Shown here piece by piece: positions 35,032 through 50,000 of a stretch of DNA of 64,000 nucleotides. The notes beneath the pieces were generated by a model. It saw only the letters and a list, made by a program, of their open reading frames with translations. It did not search any database and was not told the origin of the DNA. Every line of letters begins with the position of its first letter. Position 1 is the stretch's first letter. The stretch is from Bicyclus anynana (Eukaryota > Arthropoda > Insecta > Lepidoptera > Nymphalidae), in contig NC_069100.1 of NCBI RefSeq assembly GCF_947172395.1, forward strand, positions 11,374,109 through 11,438,108, in the 5' to 3' direction. The translations under genes were made by a program, and so were the position numbers.

Positions 35032-38000
35032 CTGGAAAAGAAAAAAAGATTCAAGGTCACGCATAATAATTGTATTATTGTGATATCAACACATAGAAGT
35101 TAATTTATCATCTGTCTCGTCAACGAGCATTGGCAAAACGAAAATACATTAGATTCGATTTCGCAGTTCCTCATTACAATTACCTTTAATAACTATTTTT
35201 TGTAATTAAGTTTATTTTCTTACCTTGGTACCCCCAAACCACCAGTGGCAGGGGGTTCTCCATCTTCAGGTGAAGGCACTGGTACCCAGTACCCAGAGCC
35301 CGGTCTTGCGGGATTCCTTTGGTATTTGATGTGCGGTCTATCTTCTATTGGAACTCGAGTATAACCTGAAAATATAATTTTAATTTAGAATTCTTTTGTA
35401 TTACCACCACCAAACACGAAAAAACCCTTTACCCCTTACGAAGAATATTATTCAAGCGAATATTTTTTATAACAAACTAGCAGCCATACGCGGTTTCGCC
35501 CGCGTAGTTTCTGTTCTTGTGTACTTAATGAAATCTTTCTATTGGAATTACAATTTCCAAAATCGAAACCTCACAAATTTTACCTGTTTATAATATCTAT
35601 TAGTTTACTAGTATAGATAATAACAATTGATTATTTTGTCTGTTTGATTATTTTGTATTTATATTACCTGGTAAAGGATTTCCATTCTTGTCATAATAGG
35701 CTTGAGGTCCATTTTTATATAGATCATCCCAGTATCTTCTATCACCTTCTGACAGATAGCCTCCGGGATAGAACCTGTCCTTGTCTTTAGAACCGTAGCT
35801 TGGTTTATCTAACGGTTTCAGATTTTGGTCAGGTCTTGGGCGGATCGCCTCTGAAAGGTCAATTAAAAATAATATTAGCAGTCAGTAACAAATTTCACGT
35901 TTTAATAACTGCTTGTAATGTACCTAAGACTGTTTGAAACAAATGAATTTAGATTTTTCTTTTTTTGTCATTTGCTATTTTCAGCAACAATCTATTGTCT
36001 TTTTTTCTTAATCTAAAATTCTAAATCTTATACTGAAACTTTTCTAGATATATTTGTGCTTATCTTTAAAATTGTGTACGATTTACGTGTGACTGTGTGT
36101 TTTTTTTGCTGATCGTACCTCTTTGTCCTTGTGAGGGGTGCGGTACGTTGTGTTGGTGGTAAGGGTAGTACTTCTCGCTGCACGGACGCCATTGGTCGTG
36201 GGACGGACCGACGTAGCACCTGAAACCATATTTTACAACTCATCATTATCATCACTAACAACCTCAGACCAATTATTGTATAGGACCTGCTTCGCTAGAC
36301 GTTACTTTTCTGACTAAGTATATGATCAACGATCTAATGCGATTATAAAAGCTGTCTCTATAGAATCGATGGTAAATAGATGTTATCGTGTTCGTCGGTT
36401 AAAGAGCTCCTTTTTGTGTAATTGGATTGTGTGAAAAACTTCTAGTTTAGTATAACATATATACAAAATCTAAGCACTTTTTCCTCAGAAATGTCAGACA
36501 ATTTTGTTCGTGACTATGAGTGCGATACAGGTCCTTCTATAATTGGTCTGAGTTAACAACCGATGGACGTCGCGGCTACTGAAGCGATTTGGCTGAAATT
36601 TGGAATGGAGATCGATTTTACTTTGGATTAACACAGAGGCTACAACTTTTAATCCCGGAAACGTCCATGGTTCCCGCGTTATATGTAAAAAACTGAATTC
36701 CACGCGGACTAAATCGTGGGCGTCCGCTACTTAGGAAAAAACGGCGTGATGGATAAGATGTATTATTACCATGGTTTCCGGAATCCTTCGCTGTAACCAC
36801 ACCTGTGGGTAGCAGCGCAGCAGTAGTCCCACGAACCTAAAAACAGAATTTTAAGCAAAACATTTTAATTAAATTACTCATATGTCCAAACTAATAAAAC
36901 TGTTTTTGTTTTTTTTATTGTTTGTCTTTGTTTGCTGAGTGTATTCGAATAAAAAAATCTTTTCGTTGGATGGTCATGGTTAATCGAGGAAGGATTACAT
37001 GACATTGCGGTCAAAGTTACGCAAAAATAGTATAACTAAAGTTCTAAAAAATAGTTTACGCAGAGAACTTTGAACATAGTTGTAGCATAAATGCATTATG
37101 AAAACAGCAAAATATTTCGATTCATCATCATCATAACAGTCGATGGACGTCCACTGCAGGACATGGGCTTTTTGTAGGGACTTGCAAACATCACGATCCT
37201 GAGCTTCCTGCATTTGGCAAATATCTGCGAATCGCTTGATTTCGTCAATCCATCTGGTGAGGGGGTCGACCAACACTGCACTACCTAGTGCGGGGTCGCC
37301 GTTCCAGCGCCTTGGGACCCGAACGTCCATCGGCACTGCGAACTACGTGTTTATTACCACTTAAGCTTCGCGACATTCGCCTTTGATTATTCATTACTAA
37401 AGAATAATCAAATTATTTTGCTTTCATTATTATCCTGGTAGGCTTACATGTTCTTACTAACTCTTCTATATTAATTTTTAATTCTATAGCTTAAACTGAA
37501 ATAAAAATGTATTTATTTATTATTAATACTCACCAATTTCCCCACCCTCCGGCTCGCAAGCCCAGTGTCCTGCTATGACGTTCTGCTCACAGACCGTGCC
37601 CTTCCTACAGGGGAATCCTGACACTGTATAGTGTCGCCATGACACCGACACTGGAAATTGTTACTTTGTTAATTTATCTATTTTATTGTTGTTGGTATCT
37701 TAACTAGTCTTTCAGTGCCTTTACAAAAATTTAAAAAATGTTTATCAACATTAAAGTAAGTCGAGGTTATAATAGAATTGATGACAAAGATTATTGGAAG
37801 CTGCGAGTCTGTTTTGTTCTTTATACAAGAGAAAGATACAAAAATCACTAACTCAATTGCTTGCTTTTTGCGTAGAAAGAATCTTTCCAAACTGGTGGAA
37901 TCAATCTCACTAATATAATTGGTTTTTCAAATATCCCCTGACAATATATACCTCAAGTTTCAAGTCATGAGAATTAACACCTAAGTCTTTGATTCATCTA

Positions 38001-41000
38001 AAGCCAGCATAACCAACATCTATGAAAAATACACTAAATTTAATTTTATTAATACCTGAGAATAAGTAAACACACACGCACACGCACACGCACGCATACC
38101 CTTCAGATATACAGCAATTTTTCTTAAAGTGCCATTAACAAAAATACAAATTGAAAATACTTACAAGACTCATCAATTTTATCCACTGGTCTCTGTACTG
38201 GAGGTCTATATCCTACATCTTGAGCTGGATATCCAACTGGTCTACCTCCAGAACTTGGTTTGAACCCTGGACCTCCACTATAGTCTGGTCTATCCGGTCC
38301 AGTGTATGGAGGATACGCTGGTCCGTATGAAGGATAACTTGGTCCACTCGAATAGGGCGGTTTATATCCGGGTTTATATCCAGGTTTATAACCGGATACA
38401 CTTGGACCAGGTGGCGAATAATCAGGTTGATAACTTGGTCTATAAACCGGGCGGTGCGGTTCATAGCTTGGTGGATTCGATTCATATTCTCCAGCTGGAT
38501 AACTTGGTTTAAAATTGGAACCAGATGAATAACTGGGTGGACCGGATGGGTAAGTAGGTGGTCCGGATGGATAACTAGGTGGTCCAGATGGATAACTAGG
38601 TGGACCACTCGGCCCAGTTATTTCAGGACCACTTGGAATGTAACCCGGTTTTAATGGTGGTCCTAAATCGTAACCCGGTTTATAACCGGTTTCTGGAACA
38701 TAAGGTTTGGGATGTTCTGGGGCTGGGTAACCTGGTCCTGTCGGGCCTGAGCTGATGATGTAGGTTTCTGTAAAGAAATTATTTTCTAAGTCTACATAGG
38801 TAGGTAGGTTAGGCTTGGCTTAATGGTAAAGATAAAAGCAGCTAATGGTAGTATAGTATGGAAGTACGTTCTTCCCTAGAAGATCCTCTATTCATTTTGA
38901 CCCATTTCCCACAATCAGGAGTGAATAGGGAACGAAAACCTTTGCGAGAATTAAAGAAATTCATTCTGGTTGGCCTATGCTTTGGCCGCACCGAATTAAA
39001 TTTCTACCCCGGTTCGCAAAAGTCATAGATCCAGATCTGTCTATTTTTAGCCATACCTGGTGGAGGTGGCGCAAAGTCTGGCGCAGACGCTGTCCCAGGG
39101 TAAGTTTCTTCTATAGTTGGAGCTGACAACGGTCGAGGGACTTCCAGGGATGGAACTCTAAACAACAGTAGATAATATTGTGTTAAAAAACAAAGAAGCT
39201 AGGCGACACAAGATTTTGATATACTACTAGCATATATAAGATAAAATCTTACTCGTATTCTCCCTTTCCGTGGAACTTTCGCCAGCATTGTCCGTTGAAG
39301 AGGTCGAAAGCAAACAGAAGATCGTCAGCGGAATGCTCATAATCCACTCCTCGTTGCAGATCGAAGAGGCGAATCTCTGATAGCAGACAGTTCTCGGAAT
39401 CGGGAGCTGCATTGTTGCTACAAGAGATTTTATTTAAAGGTTTATAAATATAACGAAATTATTTTACCTACACGCGAGGATGTAAAGAGAAGAATTTCAA
39501 ACTGCTGGAGTTATTGGACTTGAGAGGCTATGAAAGACCATAACTTTCATATTCACATTAAGAGCAAGCTGTTACACCTGCATATTACTGTATTACAGTG
39601 ATTCCATGGAAAGCTAAGATTTTCGAATCTTTAAACAATATATGTCTTAGATGACCAAAGGCAAGCTCTGAGGTCAGGTCCTAAGGATAAGCATTGTATA
39701 CAAAAAACCTAAAGAATGTAGGTATTAGTCATCATATGAGTGTAAGAGAGGACGATATGCCTTAGATGACCAAAGGCAAGCTTTAAGGTCAGGTCTAATT
39801 GATAGGCATTGTATACAAAAAACCTAAGGAATGTATTCATCATCAGAGGATGTCTAAGAGAGGATGATATGGAATACGATGATATATTACCCACGTTACC
39901 ATACAATTCTAAGCCCTCATTCGCACGAGAGTTTTTTAACGGACACTAAAAAGCGTTCAAATGCAACAAATGCATTCCCAAGTAGATAGTAAGGAGCAGT
40001 GTTGCATTTTAAATTTTGAGCGTTGGAAACAGTCCTTCATTTAACTTCACACTATATTCGATGTGCCAAATATCTCAACTCTCGTTGAAATGTTGGTTGA
40101 TATGATTATGATATAGCCATGTCGATGTCAAAGCCTTAATAAGCCAAAGAAACGGGTTCCATCCCCACCCGCTGGACTATTGTCGTACCTACACCTAACA
40201 GAGTTTTCCGACTTATTGGAGAGGAATAGGAATATTGGTCAAATTAAAAATATATATATTTTACTCTGTAAGGATCACCATCAGATGATCCTGACTAGCA
40301 CCAACAACAATGTCAGAGGCACATTTGCAACATAACCAACATTCTAATTCCATCAGGTAGCTATTAAAAGTCTGCAAAGTAGCCCAACCCATGAGTCGAA
40401 TTCAGGACCTATATATCCGTTGCTAAACAATTTAACCACTAGACCAACGAGGCAGATTTAAATATCAAGATATGTTGTAAACGAAAGTACCAGGGTATTA
40501 TAAGTTATTGATGTAACCATACTTGAAAGAGAAGCTCAGGCAAGTAAACGGCGCATCAGTACAGGCGTGGCCACAAGCTCTTTCGTCTTTGGCATGCGCG
40601 CGGCCCCTTACAGAGATAGGTGTCAGTTTTGCTGCGTTTTCATATTGGAGGTAACATTCTGGAAATAAAATTATAATAAATTAATTCATCATATATTTTC
40701 TTTACATATTAGATGAAATTCATTTTTAAAGTATGCTCGTGTATCCTACACGCAAATTAGAGAGAAAGTAAATCGTTTAGGAGAGTTACGAGTAAGTTTT
40801 TTCAAGCTTTAAGAAAAATTAAGTGTTGTGTGTGATTTTACTCAGCTAATAAATCATTCAAAATAGTTTCTTTTAGTTTTTTATTTTATTTATATATTTA
40901 TATTATTCTCCTCTATGGTTTTAGCATTGGAAGTTTCTTAATAAAACCATAGATTACAAGAAAAACTTTCTCGAAAAATAGTGCAAGTAATTTCCTTTTT

Positions 41001-44000
41001 AAGACGCCTATTATGTATTTACTTTGTATTTCTACTTGTATATATATATTATATATATTATATATATTATATATTTCGCATAAACTATAGTTTTTTTATA
41101 TAGAAAGTCGTTTAAAATTGAATTTTAATTTCAGTATTTATGTTTATAACTAGTCTATAATTTCGTAGAGAGGACTCATTTCAATCATTGTTTTTGTTAT
41201 CATCTATTAGAACATAAAAAAAACAAGAACAGATTTTCAAGATGCCTATTTCCTCTTGCCTTGAAGATGTTCAGATTCAGGATGATCGCAGGAAATACTG
41301 AAGCCGGAAGGGCAAAAGAAATTGCAAACTTTTACTGTGCTAATAAGTAATCCTCCGAAGTAACTTTCAATTTACGTAGATACGTAAATTGAAAGTTGTT
41401 ACTTCGGATTGTAAGTATGTTATATACGCCATTGGTCACCTATTTAATTAGATAAATAAATATGACCGATGGCGTATATAACTTACTATATATCTGTAAA
41501 AATCGACGTGGCGTGCCATCATTCTTGTGGTTTACCAAAATTCTGCCTCAAGAAGTCAAGAACAGATCAAAAACGTACGTGGTTCTCGGTTAACATCGTC
41601 ATACAAAGCCGGTTCACACCCTCTTCCATAATTGCCTCTAGAATACAGCTCGTGCTTGTTGGGAGTTAACCCATGGTTCAGTTCAAGGGATGTAGGCGGT
41701 GAGGAAGTTAGGAGACAATTCTCAAGGTCATCGCCGATAGTCGGTGCGTCAAACCTGTAGCAAAAAAAATACATTTGAAAATGTGTATATTTATTTTAGG
41801 ACTTTATTAAAATTAATAAATAGTTAATTTTATAGCTAATAAATAGTTAATTTTATAGCTAGACTCAAAAATGGATTTTTTGGTAGAGTATGTATTACAT
41901 ATCTGCAATTTTTGCAAATATTACTAAGTAATCCTTTTTCTATGGGATGTGTTTTTATCTAAATGCGAATTTTCAAGGATTTTTTTTGATTATATATAAT
42001 ATATAAGCAGTTTATTTTTGTAAGAATATTTGCATCATAATCATAAACGACCCATATTTGGATCACCGTTGAGCTCGAGTCTCCTCTCAGTATGAGAGAA
42101 TTTAGGCCTTAGTCCACCACGCTGTCCAAATGCGGATTGGCAGACTTCACACACATAGAGAATTAAGAAAATTCTTAGGTATGCAGGTGTCCTCACGATG
42201 TCTTTCCTTCACCATTTGAGACACGTATTTTAATTTCTTATTTGCATACTTCCAAATAATATTAGGAATTATCTTTTCTTTTAAGCATTTTTTTAGTAAA
42301 ATAATAAAGTTCTCACCTAAAACTAAATCCTCTGCAGAAGAAGCTGTGTGCTCGAATGCACTCCGCCTCGCATGCTCCCAGCCCGGTCACAGTGATGGCC
42401 GCCCTCACTGCTTTGCCACTCACTGCTGCCCCGGAACGAACGTGCCAAAAGCATTCTGTAAAATATAGCACAATTTTTATTACGTGCAAAGTCGATATTT
42501 GGCAGGGAGGTAGTTTATAATTAGTAAATCCACGCTAAGAACGGATTTTGCGAGAGGGGCAGATTAAAATAATGTAGGTATAGAATTCGAACAGTTTTAT
42601 TATAAATATATTTATTTTTTTACAAATTTTCAAGCCCTTCAAGGGTTGAATTGTAACAGACAGACAAGAAATCGAAAAAAAATATTGTTGGCATCAGTAT
42701 CGATTATATAAACAAACAAAAATTTTCAAAACATCTTCAATATTACATGTATTCAATATTACATACAATGTACATTCTGTACAAAATGTACAGAAATCGT
42801 ATTACAAGTATAGATTCTAGATGGCGCTGGCGTACTTTATGCCACGCTAACGTTTGTTGTTACAAATCGTATAAGTAAAATCTAAATTTACAAAAAGAAG
42901 TATAGATATAGATAGATTTTAAGAATGTAAGCTAACCGCTCTCAACCCAGGGCTTAGTGCTGATGGTCTGACAGTCCTGGTGCAGTGGCATTGCGTACAC
43001 GTCAGACCCGCTGTCAGCTGACATCTCCAGACCTCTGTAGGGCCTCTCACTGAGGAAACAGTTGTCTGAGCCTGGAGAACTGGAATATCTGAAAGTAGAC
43101 TCAAAAATGTTCAAATATATTATCTCTGACACCATTACTGGTGTGTTGTTTTATAGGGAGCTCCTGAATTTCCTTACTAGCAAAGGTTAGTCGATGATTT
43201 TCTATCCTTTAATTTCAATGACGCAAAAAACGATTAATACCTCTTTGACACTATTAGTTGTGTGTTGGATATTAAGGATTAATGAAGAAAGAAAAAACGT
43301 TTATTTTAAAATTGTGCCACACACCACAATGCCGAAGCACCGATGCAGCGTCCGATGCCTCAACCACCTGAGCAAGGCAAGACCAAAACTTAAGTAGTAA
43401 AAGCATTAAACACCACATAAGGATATAATATATTCATATACCTAATATATATTCATAATAAGGAAGTTTTATTTTTTAAATACTACGTTATTGCCATACT
43501 CTTAATATTTTTGGCTGGTGGGAGGCTTCGGTTCTGGTTAGTTAGACTAGTTACCACCCTACCGACAAGACGTAACGCCAAGTGATTTAGTGTTCCGGTA
43601 CGATGTCGTGCAGAAACCGAAAAGGATGTGGATTTTCATCCTCCGCCTAACAAGTTAGTCCGTTTACATGTTAGATTGCATCATCACTTACCATCAGAGA
43701 TAGTAGTCAAGGGCTAACTTGTAAAGAATAAAAAAAAATTACCAATATTCTATTCCTATACTAGTCGTAAAGATTGTGGTATAAGTCAGTACTATAGTAG
43801 TCCATCAAGCTGGTTATAAACCTATGAAATTTTCGTGTCGAGTCCGACACTTTAACCGTGGGTATATTGTGGCTACGTTAACTACTAAAGGTTGTTGGTT
43901 AAACGTACCTGTAACTATATGATACGCATTTGAACTCCCTCTCCCCAAAACAGGCGGCTTCACACTCGACTACCGTATGAGCTAGCAAAGATCGTCTGAT

Positions 44001-47000
44001 CGCTCCAGATCCCAACGACATGCCTGGTCTGCGTCGAGAAGAACAGTCTGAAACGTAGCAATATTAATTCAGAATTAGCATTTCATTGACATCAAAACAA
44101 ATTCAAATTAAATAATCTAAACAATCATAAGTTCAAACAATACTAAGAAATCGGTGATAATGACTCCACAGTGAGAAAAATCTAATTAAGCTTCCTATTT
44201 GATTCTAATAAAATTAAATAGAAGAGCATGCCAAGGTATAAGACATACCTAAACACACTTTCGAAAAACATCTCCTTCAGCAGTTGAGTGTAAAAGAAAC
44301 TCTCTTAAATACAGAAATAGAAACAGTTAGAATGGTTCGTCTATGGTGTTTTTTTTAATTATTTTTTTTAAATTCATACTAACTGTACTTATAGTGTTAC
44401 AAATTACTCAAAAGTCTCTATTTTTAGAGGTTATTTTCTTATTTAAAAGCACGAAATCCCAACCAATCACTAATGCTCAAAAAAATGTAAAAAAATATAA
44501 CCTTTAGTAGAATCATCACTTCTTGATTCAAACTCGTGATCTTTTGCCCTAAAACCATCTCCATGTTCTTTCCAGAAGCTTCCAGAGCTATTCCACCTGC
44601 CCTTCTTCCAAGCTCCGTAACCGTATCCGTAATCTACCCATTCTCCATTCTTTTGGAGACTGTGGTAATTAAAATCTTCTTTCTGGTTATAGTGTTTGAC
44701 GCCTTGGTAAGAGTTGTATGGTTCGGTGATTCCCCAATGGTTTTTGGATTTGTGGAAATCGTTTCTGTCTTTGTAAGATGTATGGATGCCTCCATAGTTT
44801 CCTCCATATTGTCCCCAGCTCTCGTCTGTCCGTCGATCGTCGTTATTTTTAATTACGCCTGTAAAATGTTTGAAACTTGTTAAAAAATGCTTTTTACTGT
44901 CATGGCAAACGTTTTTAAGCCATTAAACTTCTGTTATATAAAGTTCCAAAAACTCTATTAAAAATAGTGGGTAGCACTATTAAACAGACAACATTCATTA
45001 AAATCCGTCGAAAAATATTGTTTTGTAAGTTTATTTCAGGTCAGCTAGGTTATGTGTAGTTTTCCGCAAAATCTCAGTAAATGAGGACTTTATAATATAC
45101 TCAGAGGCACAATTATCCGAGTATATTAAAGTGGGCGGTTAATTGTGCCTCTGAGTATATTATAAAGTCATAATTTACTGAGAATGCTCCCATATCAGAG
45201 TGAGGCATACCTACTGGTACAAGTATGAGAGTATCTTTTCATAATTATGATGCGTTATTGTAGGTACTTTTGTCGGGCTTTTGTGAAAAATAAAGCGGGA
45301 AAATTTATACTGTACAGTCCGAATCGGGTGTTTCGTTCTATAATCTCCTTCAAATTTTACAACTATTCGGAATAGGTATTTAATAAGTATAAGGTATCTT
45401 ACAGCTTATATAAACTTCTCCAAGGCATATCTCTCTGCCAAAATGCTTACCATTTCTCAGGTCAGGTTTGAGACGAAAATTAAACCAACCAGGTTTTCGG
45501 GTGTTTTAACCCTACACTTTTCCTCTATGCTACATGATGCACCCGCAAGGTAAGACCACATAATGCTAATAATTATAATCGTCTCATTAGATTGATCAAT
45601 CTAATTTTTCAGTAAATACCTACTTTCTTAGTATTTGAAAATTATGATTCTGTACTTTTAGCACCTACCTGACCTTATACGGAAAATGATTAGATACCGT
45701 CACCGATGATTATGTTATTATTGTTATGTTTGCTTGTTATGTTTGTAAAATAACCTTTAACTGGTGACATGCGGTCTCACAGACCCAGTTGCGTCAGTAA
45801 AACATCATTAATTCATTCCCGCACTGCGTTAGGTTAAGCTACCGATTAAGGCGTACCTTGGACTTCAGTAGCGCCCTCAACGTTAGTTGCATAAAAAGGC
45901 TCAAATCAGTACCTTAGATATAAGCAACTTTTCGTAACGGTGATTAAAGAATTCTTTTTAATTTATTATTTTTATCAGTTTTAGCCCTGTTTCATAATAA
46001 ATTTACAAAAAGGATTATTTTTTCTAGGTTTTCAGGATCTTAGATCTTTGGGAAAAGTATTTTTGTTTTAATATTAATTTACTTGATTAGATATCGTTGA
46101 TCTCACCATTACTTTTCTTTTTAGTGACTAGGTAGGTAGGTACATACCTCCTTTGTAATAGGAATTTTCCATTAAAAAAATTATAAAGCATTTAGATAGG
46201 TATATACCTTCTTTACTCTTGTTCTCCTTATATGCTAATAAACTGTTTTCAAGCAGTGCCGTAAACTACCATATTTAATTTCTAAAATTGAACAGATTGT
46301 GTTACTCAAATACTATGTCACCAGTTGAAGGATAAATGGAACAATTCTAAGCTATCGTTTCAATCTAATACATTATAAGATACGTGATAATTTGTTGGGG
46401 GTTTAACTAACTACGGGTTGTTAGCAGATATATCTATCTACTTGCGTTGCTTTGCTAAGCTAAATCATTTGACAATAAGTCTTCTCTAATGGTAAATTAA
46501 AAAACTTGCCATAATTCATTCTGGAACGTGTTTTAAAATTTTAAATAAGTTATAAAACACGCAAAGCAATAGCAATTATTATTATTTCAGTAATTGCTAT
46601 TAAATTATTGCAGGCGTTGCAAAACCAACGTGTTAATTTCTGGTATAAATCTAAGAATTTACACACCTACGTACATATTATGTGTACACTGTATACCATG
46701 TGGAAAAGGACTCTATTTGCGACATTGAGGGTTAAAAATTAAAATACATTAATTCCTTATAAATATTTTTTATTTCTGACTAACACTTTTCATGTAAAAA
46801 CATTTTGACTTATCAATCATCAGTTCTTCTTCTGAATGACATTCTTTGTTTCATGACATTGGTATAAAAAAAATACAGAAATAAATGGAAACAGAATCAA
46901 CCATTCGTATTATGACTTTTTTTTTAAACGTTTCCCTGAATGACAAGCATATGTTTTAATAAATAATGTAATAATTTTACAACATATTTTAGATGACTTT

Positions 47001-50000
47001 TCCTTGGACCTTTACCCCTAATGAAGCGAAAAGCCAGTGATAAGAGTGGGTATGATAATAGTCCATCGGATGGGAATGGAACTTAGGACCTGTGGGACTT
47101 AAGATCGGCTCGTGGAACTTTTGAGGGTTTAAGGAAATAAAGCTGAATAGTGAAAATATATGAACCTTTAAAATTGGAATGACTATGTCTGACTTAATCA
47201 ATTACAAACATAAATAAATGTTCATAAAACTGTAGTTTCGAAAGAGCAGTTTCTTTGTATTTAAAATGTTCCTATTGCTTACATACTTTGCGAAATAAAC
47301 GCATTTATCTCACATGGAAAATAGGCTTTGTGCACAGACCCTAAGATATGTTAGTACTAGACGGAAGCATTGACGTGACCTTACCCTAAATTCTTAAATA
47401 GGATGCTTTATTTAAATACTTAGCTTAGCTTGGTATGTGCAGTGATTCAGTTCAAGAACACAACTTACCTATCTGATAAGGCACATACAACTGATCTTCA
47501 TACCGTCTGTTGAACGTCTGTGTACTTTTCTCGTCATAGAACCGATTGTAACTCTTATATCCATTAACAGACAAGTCCATATGATCTCTCCATTGATCAT
47601 GGTTGCCTGGTAGTTTCGCAGGCTTGGAAGATAAATAACCAGAATGTAAGAGACCTGGTCCTCTCAAGGTTTCTGGGCAATAAGGTTCTAAGCTGTTTCG
47701 GTCGAGCTCATAGAAGTCATAATCTTTGTCGTCTACGAAATCCTCTTGGAGGTCGAAGGCTTCTATGGGTTTTGTCATCAGCTCACACAGACCTTTGCCG
47801 CGGAATGTTGGATCTAATCTGAGGAAGAAAAGAAAAGTTCGTTTAATCTTAGTTACTGTTTATTTTTATATAGACTAGCAGTCTGCCCGATTTACATAAT
47901 TAACTGCTCTAAAGCCTGTGAGCATTCTGAATCCGACCGCTTGCAATTTAGACAACGTTATAAAGTTACAAACTTTGTACTAAACGCAAATTACATAGAA
48001 CGCGTGAACATTTCCTGCTGGTCCTTCCGAATTGGATTACATTTTAAAACTTCAGACGATGTCTTATATATTAATTTACAGAAATATATTGAATATTACA
48101 TAACATCATCATGATCATGAAAATTAATTCTTTAATTTCGAAAAAAACAATTTTTCATGATCAAGTAAATAAAACTAACCTAGAAGTTAAGAAGAAAAGA
48201 AAACTTATACTATCGTATCTATCAACTTCAATTTTATTTTACGCCCCCTAATTATAAAAGAACTTATATACTCGTAAAATGTTTTCAAATGTACTACGGT
48301 GGCCTCGTCACAATCAGCGCACACCATCACCATTATGCGCATCACCTTGGCCCACCTGATGTTAAGTGGTATAACCATCGCATATAACACCACCATCTTG
48401 TAGCGCACGCAAACATAGTAACTATATTTTGTTATTAATAGCATATCAGGGAGACGGACGTTTAAGGTGCGCGACATCACGCCATCTATAAGTTCAATTG
48501 ATCTTACAGCCGCTTAGGAGTTAGCTATGGTATACATTAACGCTTGACTGCAATCACCTGTCTAATGGTAAGCGATCTACGGTTGAACGCGTTGGTCTAG
48601 AAGAAACCGTTTTAGATTCTACTCAAAAATACCCACATCTTGTCCTTAACCTACTTAAGGGTCGGAAAAATATGTCATTATCTTCCCTATCACACGTCAC
48701 TGCATCATCTACTCCTTTTACTCACTTCAACTATCTTTTCTTTCGCCTTCCTCTCCTCTTGTGTCCTTTCACCTACAACTTTAACATTATTCTTGTAATA
48801 TGACTCATCCCTCCATAAAATCAACACCAAGGTGAATATTTCACTCCTCAACTTTTCTATATTATGCGCCAATTTCAGACTTCCCTTATAGTATTTACTC
48901 GTTCCCTAATGTATCCATTTTATGCCTAGTTACACCTCATCACACATTTCGTTCACATCATTATCATTATTAGCCGATAGACGTCCACTACTGGACATGG
49001 GCGTTTTGCGTGGACTTCCAAGAACATCGATTTCGAGCCACCAGCATCTAGCGGCTCCCAGCAACCCGCTTGATATCCTCGGTCCACCTATTGGAGGGTC
49101 GACCAACACTGCGCTTTCCGGTGCGGGTTCGCCATTCTAGGACCTTGCATTTTCGTTCACATGCATTTCTTCTATTCCACCCTTTTACTGTCTAACATTC
49201 TGATCCAACAGTCAATGCTTAGAGACTTTACCAAGAATTTCTTGGAAGAAATAAAACATAGACCAACCAAGACTCATCATCCAAACCCATATTGGCTAAC
49301 CACTGGTGGTCTAAATAACATTGCTATGAGAATAACCGTGATAACCCGATGGATATGACCTCTGACTTTGATGTAGATTAGCCTAACCAATCTCATTCTG
49401 AGAGGAGACTCATGCTCAACAGTGAGCCGAATATGGGTTAATGATGATGTTCAGAAAAAGCTACGTACTGATGGTAGTACTTCCCTGGACGAAGTGTTTG
49501 ACAAAGAGCCCTACTCTTAGTACCGCGACCTCGGTACAATCAGCGCGCGCCATCACTATTGTCTCATCACCTTGCGCCGGCACAGGAGCGCACTCGGCGG
49601 AAACGGAAGTACATAATATCGAGATAAGATGGGAATTTTCGTTATTATGCAACACTATTTGTGTACGTTGTTAATTTTTGTTTATTGTGTGAACTTGAGT
49701 TGCTTTTAGGCGTGGAACTTGTTTTAAGCTGGTGTTACTATGCGGTTGTTCATTATGAATTTATTATCTATAATCGCGTATAAAGACTAGTACTATATAT
49801 AGCCTTCTTCAATCAATGGGGTATCAAACAATGAAAGGTTTTTTTTTTTTTATTTCAGAACAGTAATTCCCGAAATTGACGTGTTTTGCCAAACAAAAAA
49901 AATTACTAAGTACCTATAGGTAATATCTAATTTCCGTGAAAAATATTAATTTAGGCGGCATTGTTTTAGTCCGACTTTACTTGTTGAGTTTGGTAGTATA

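Noticed and set aside
38213..38608. 131-codon minus-strand ORF rich in His/Ile/Asn
   Set aside because: It is an out-of-frame reading of the exon 12 tandem repeats; the spliced frame is fixed by both neighbours.
46989..47201. Possible alternative exon in intron 3 (FHEPILSPTGPKFHSHPMDY)
   Set aside because: Residue make-up is suggestive, but the nearby AG acceptors I tried give early stops in the phase set by exon 3.
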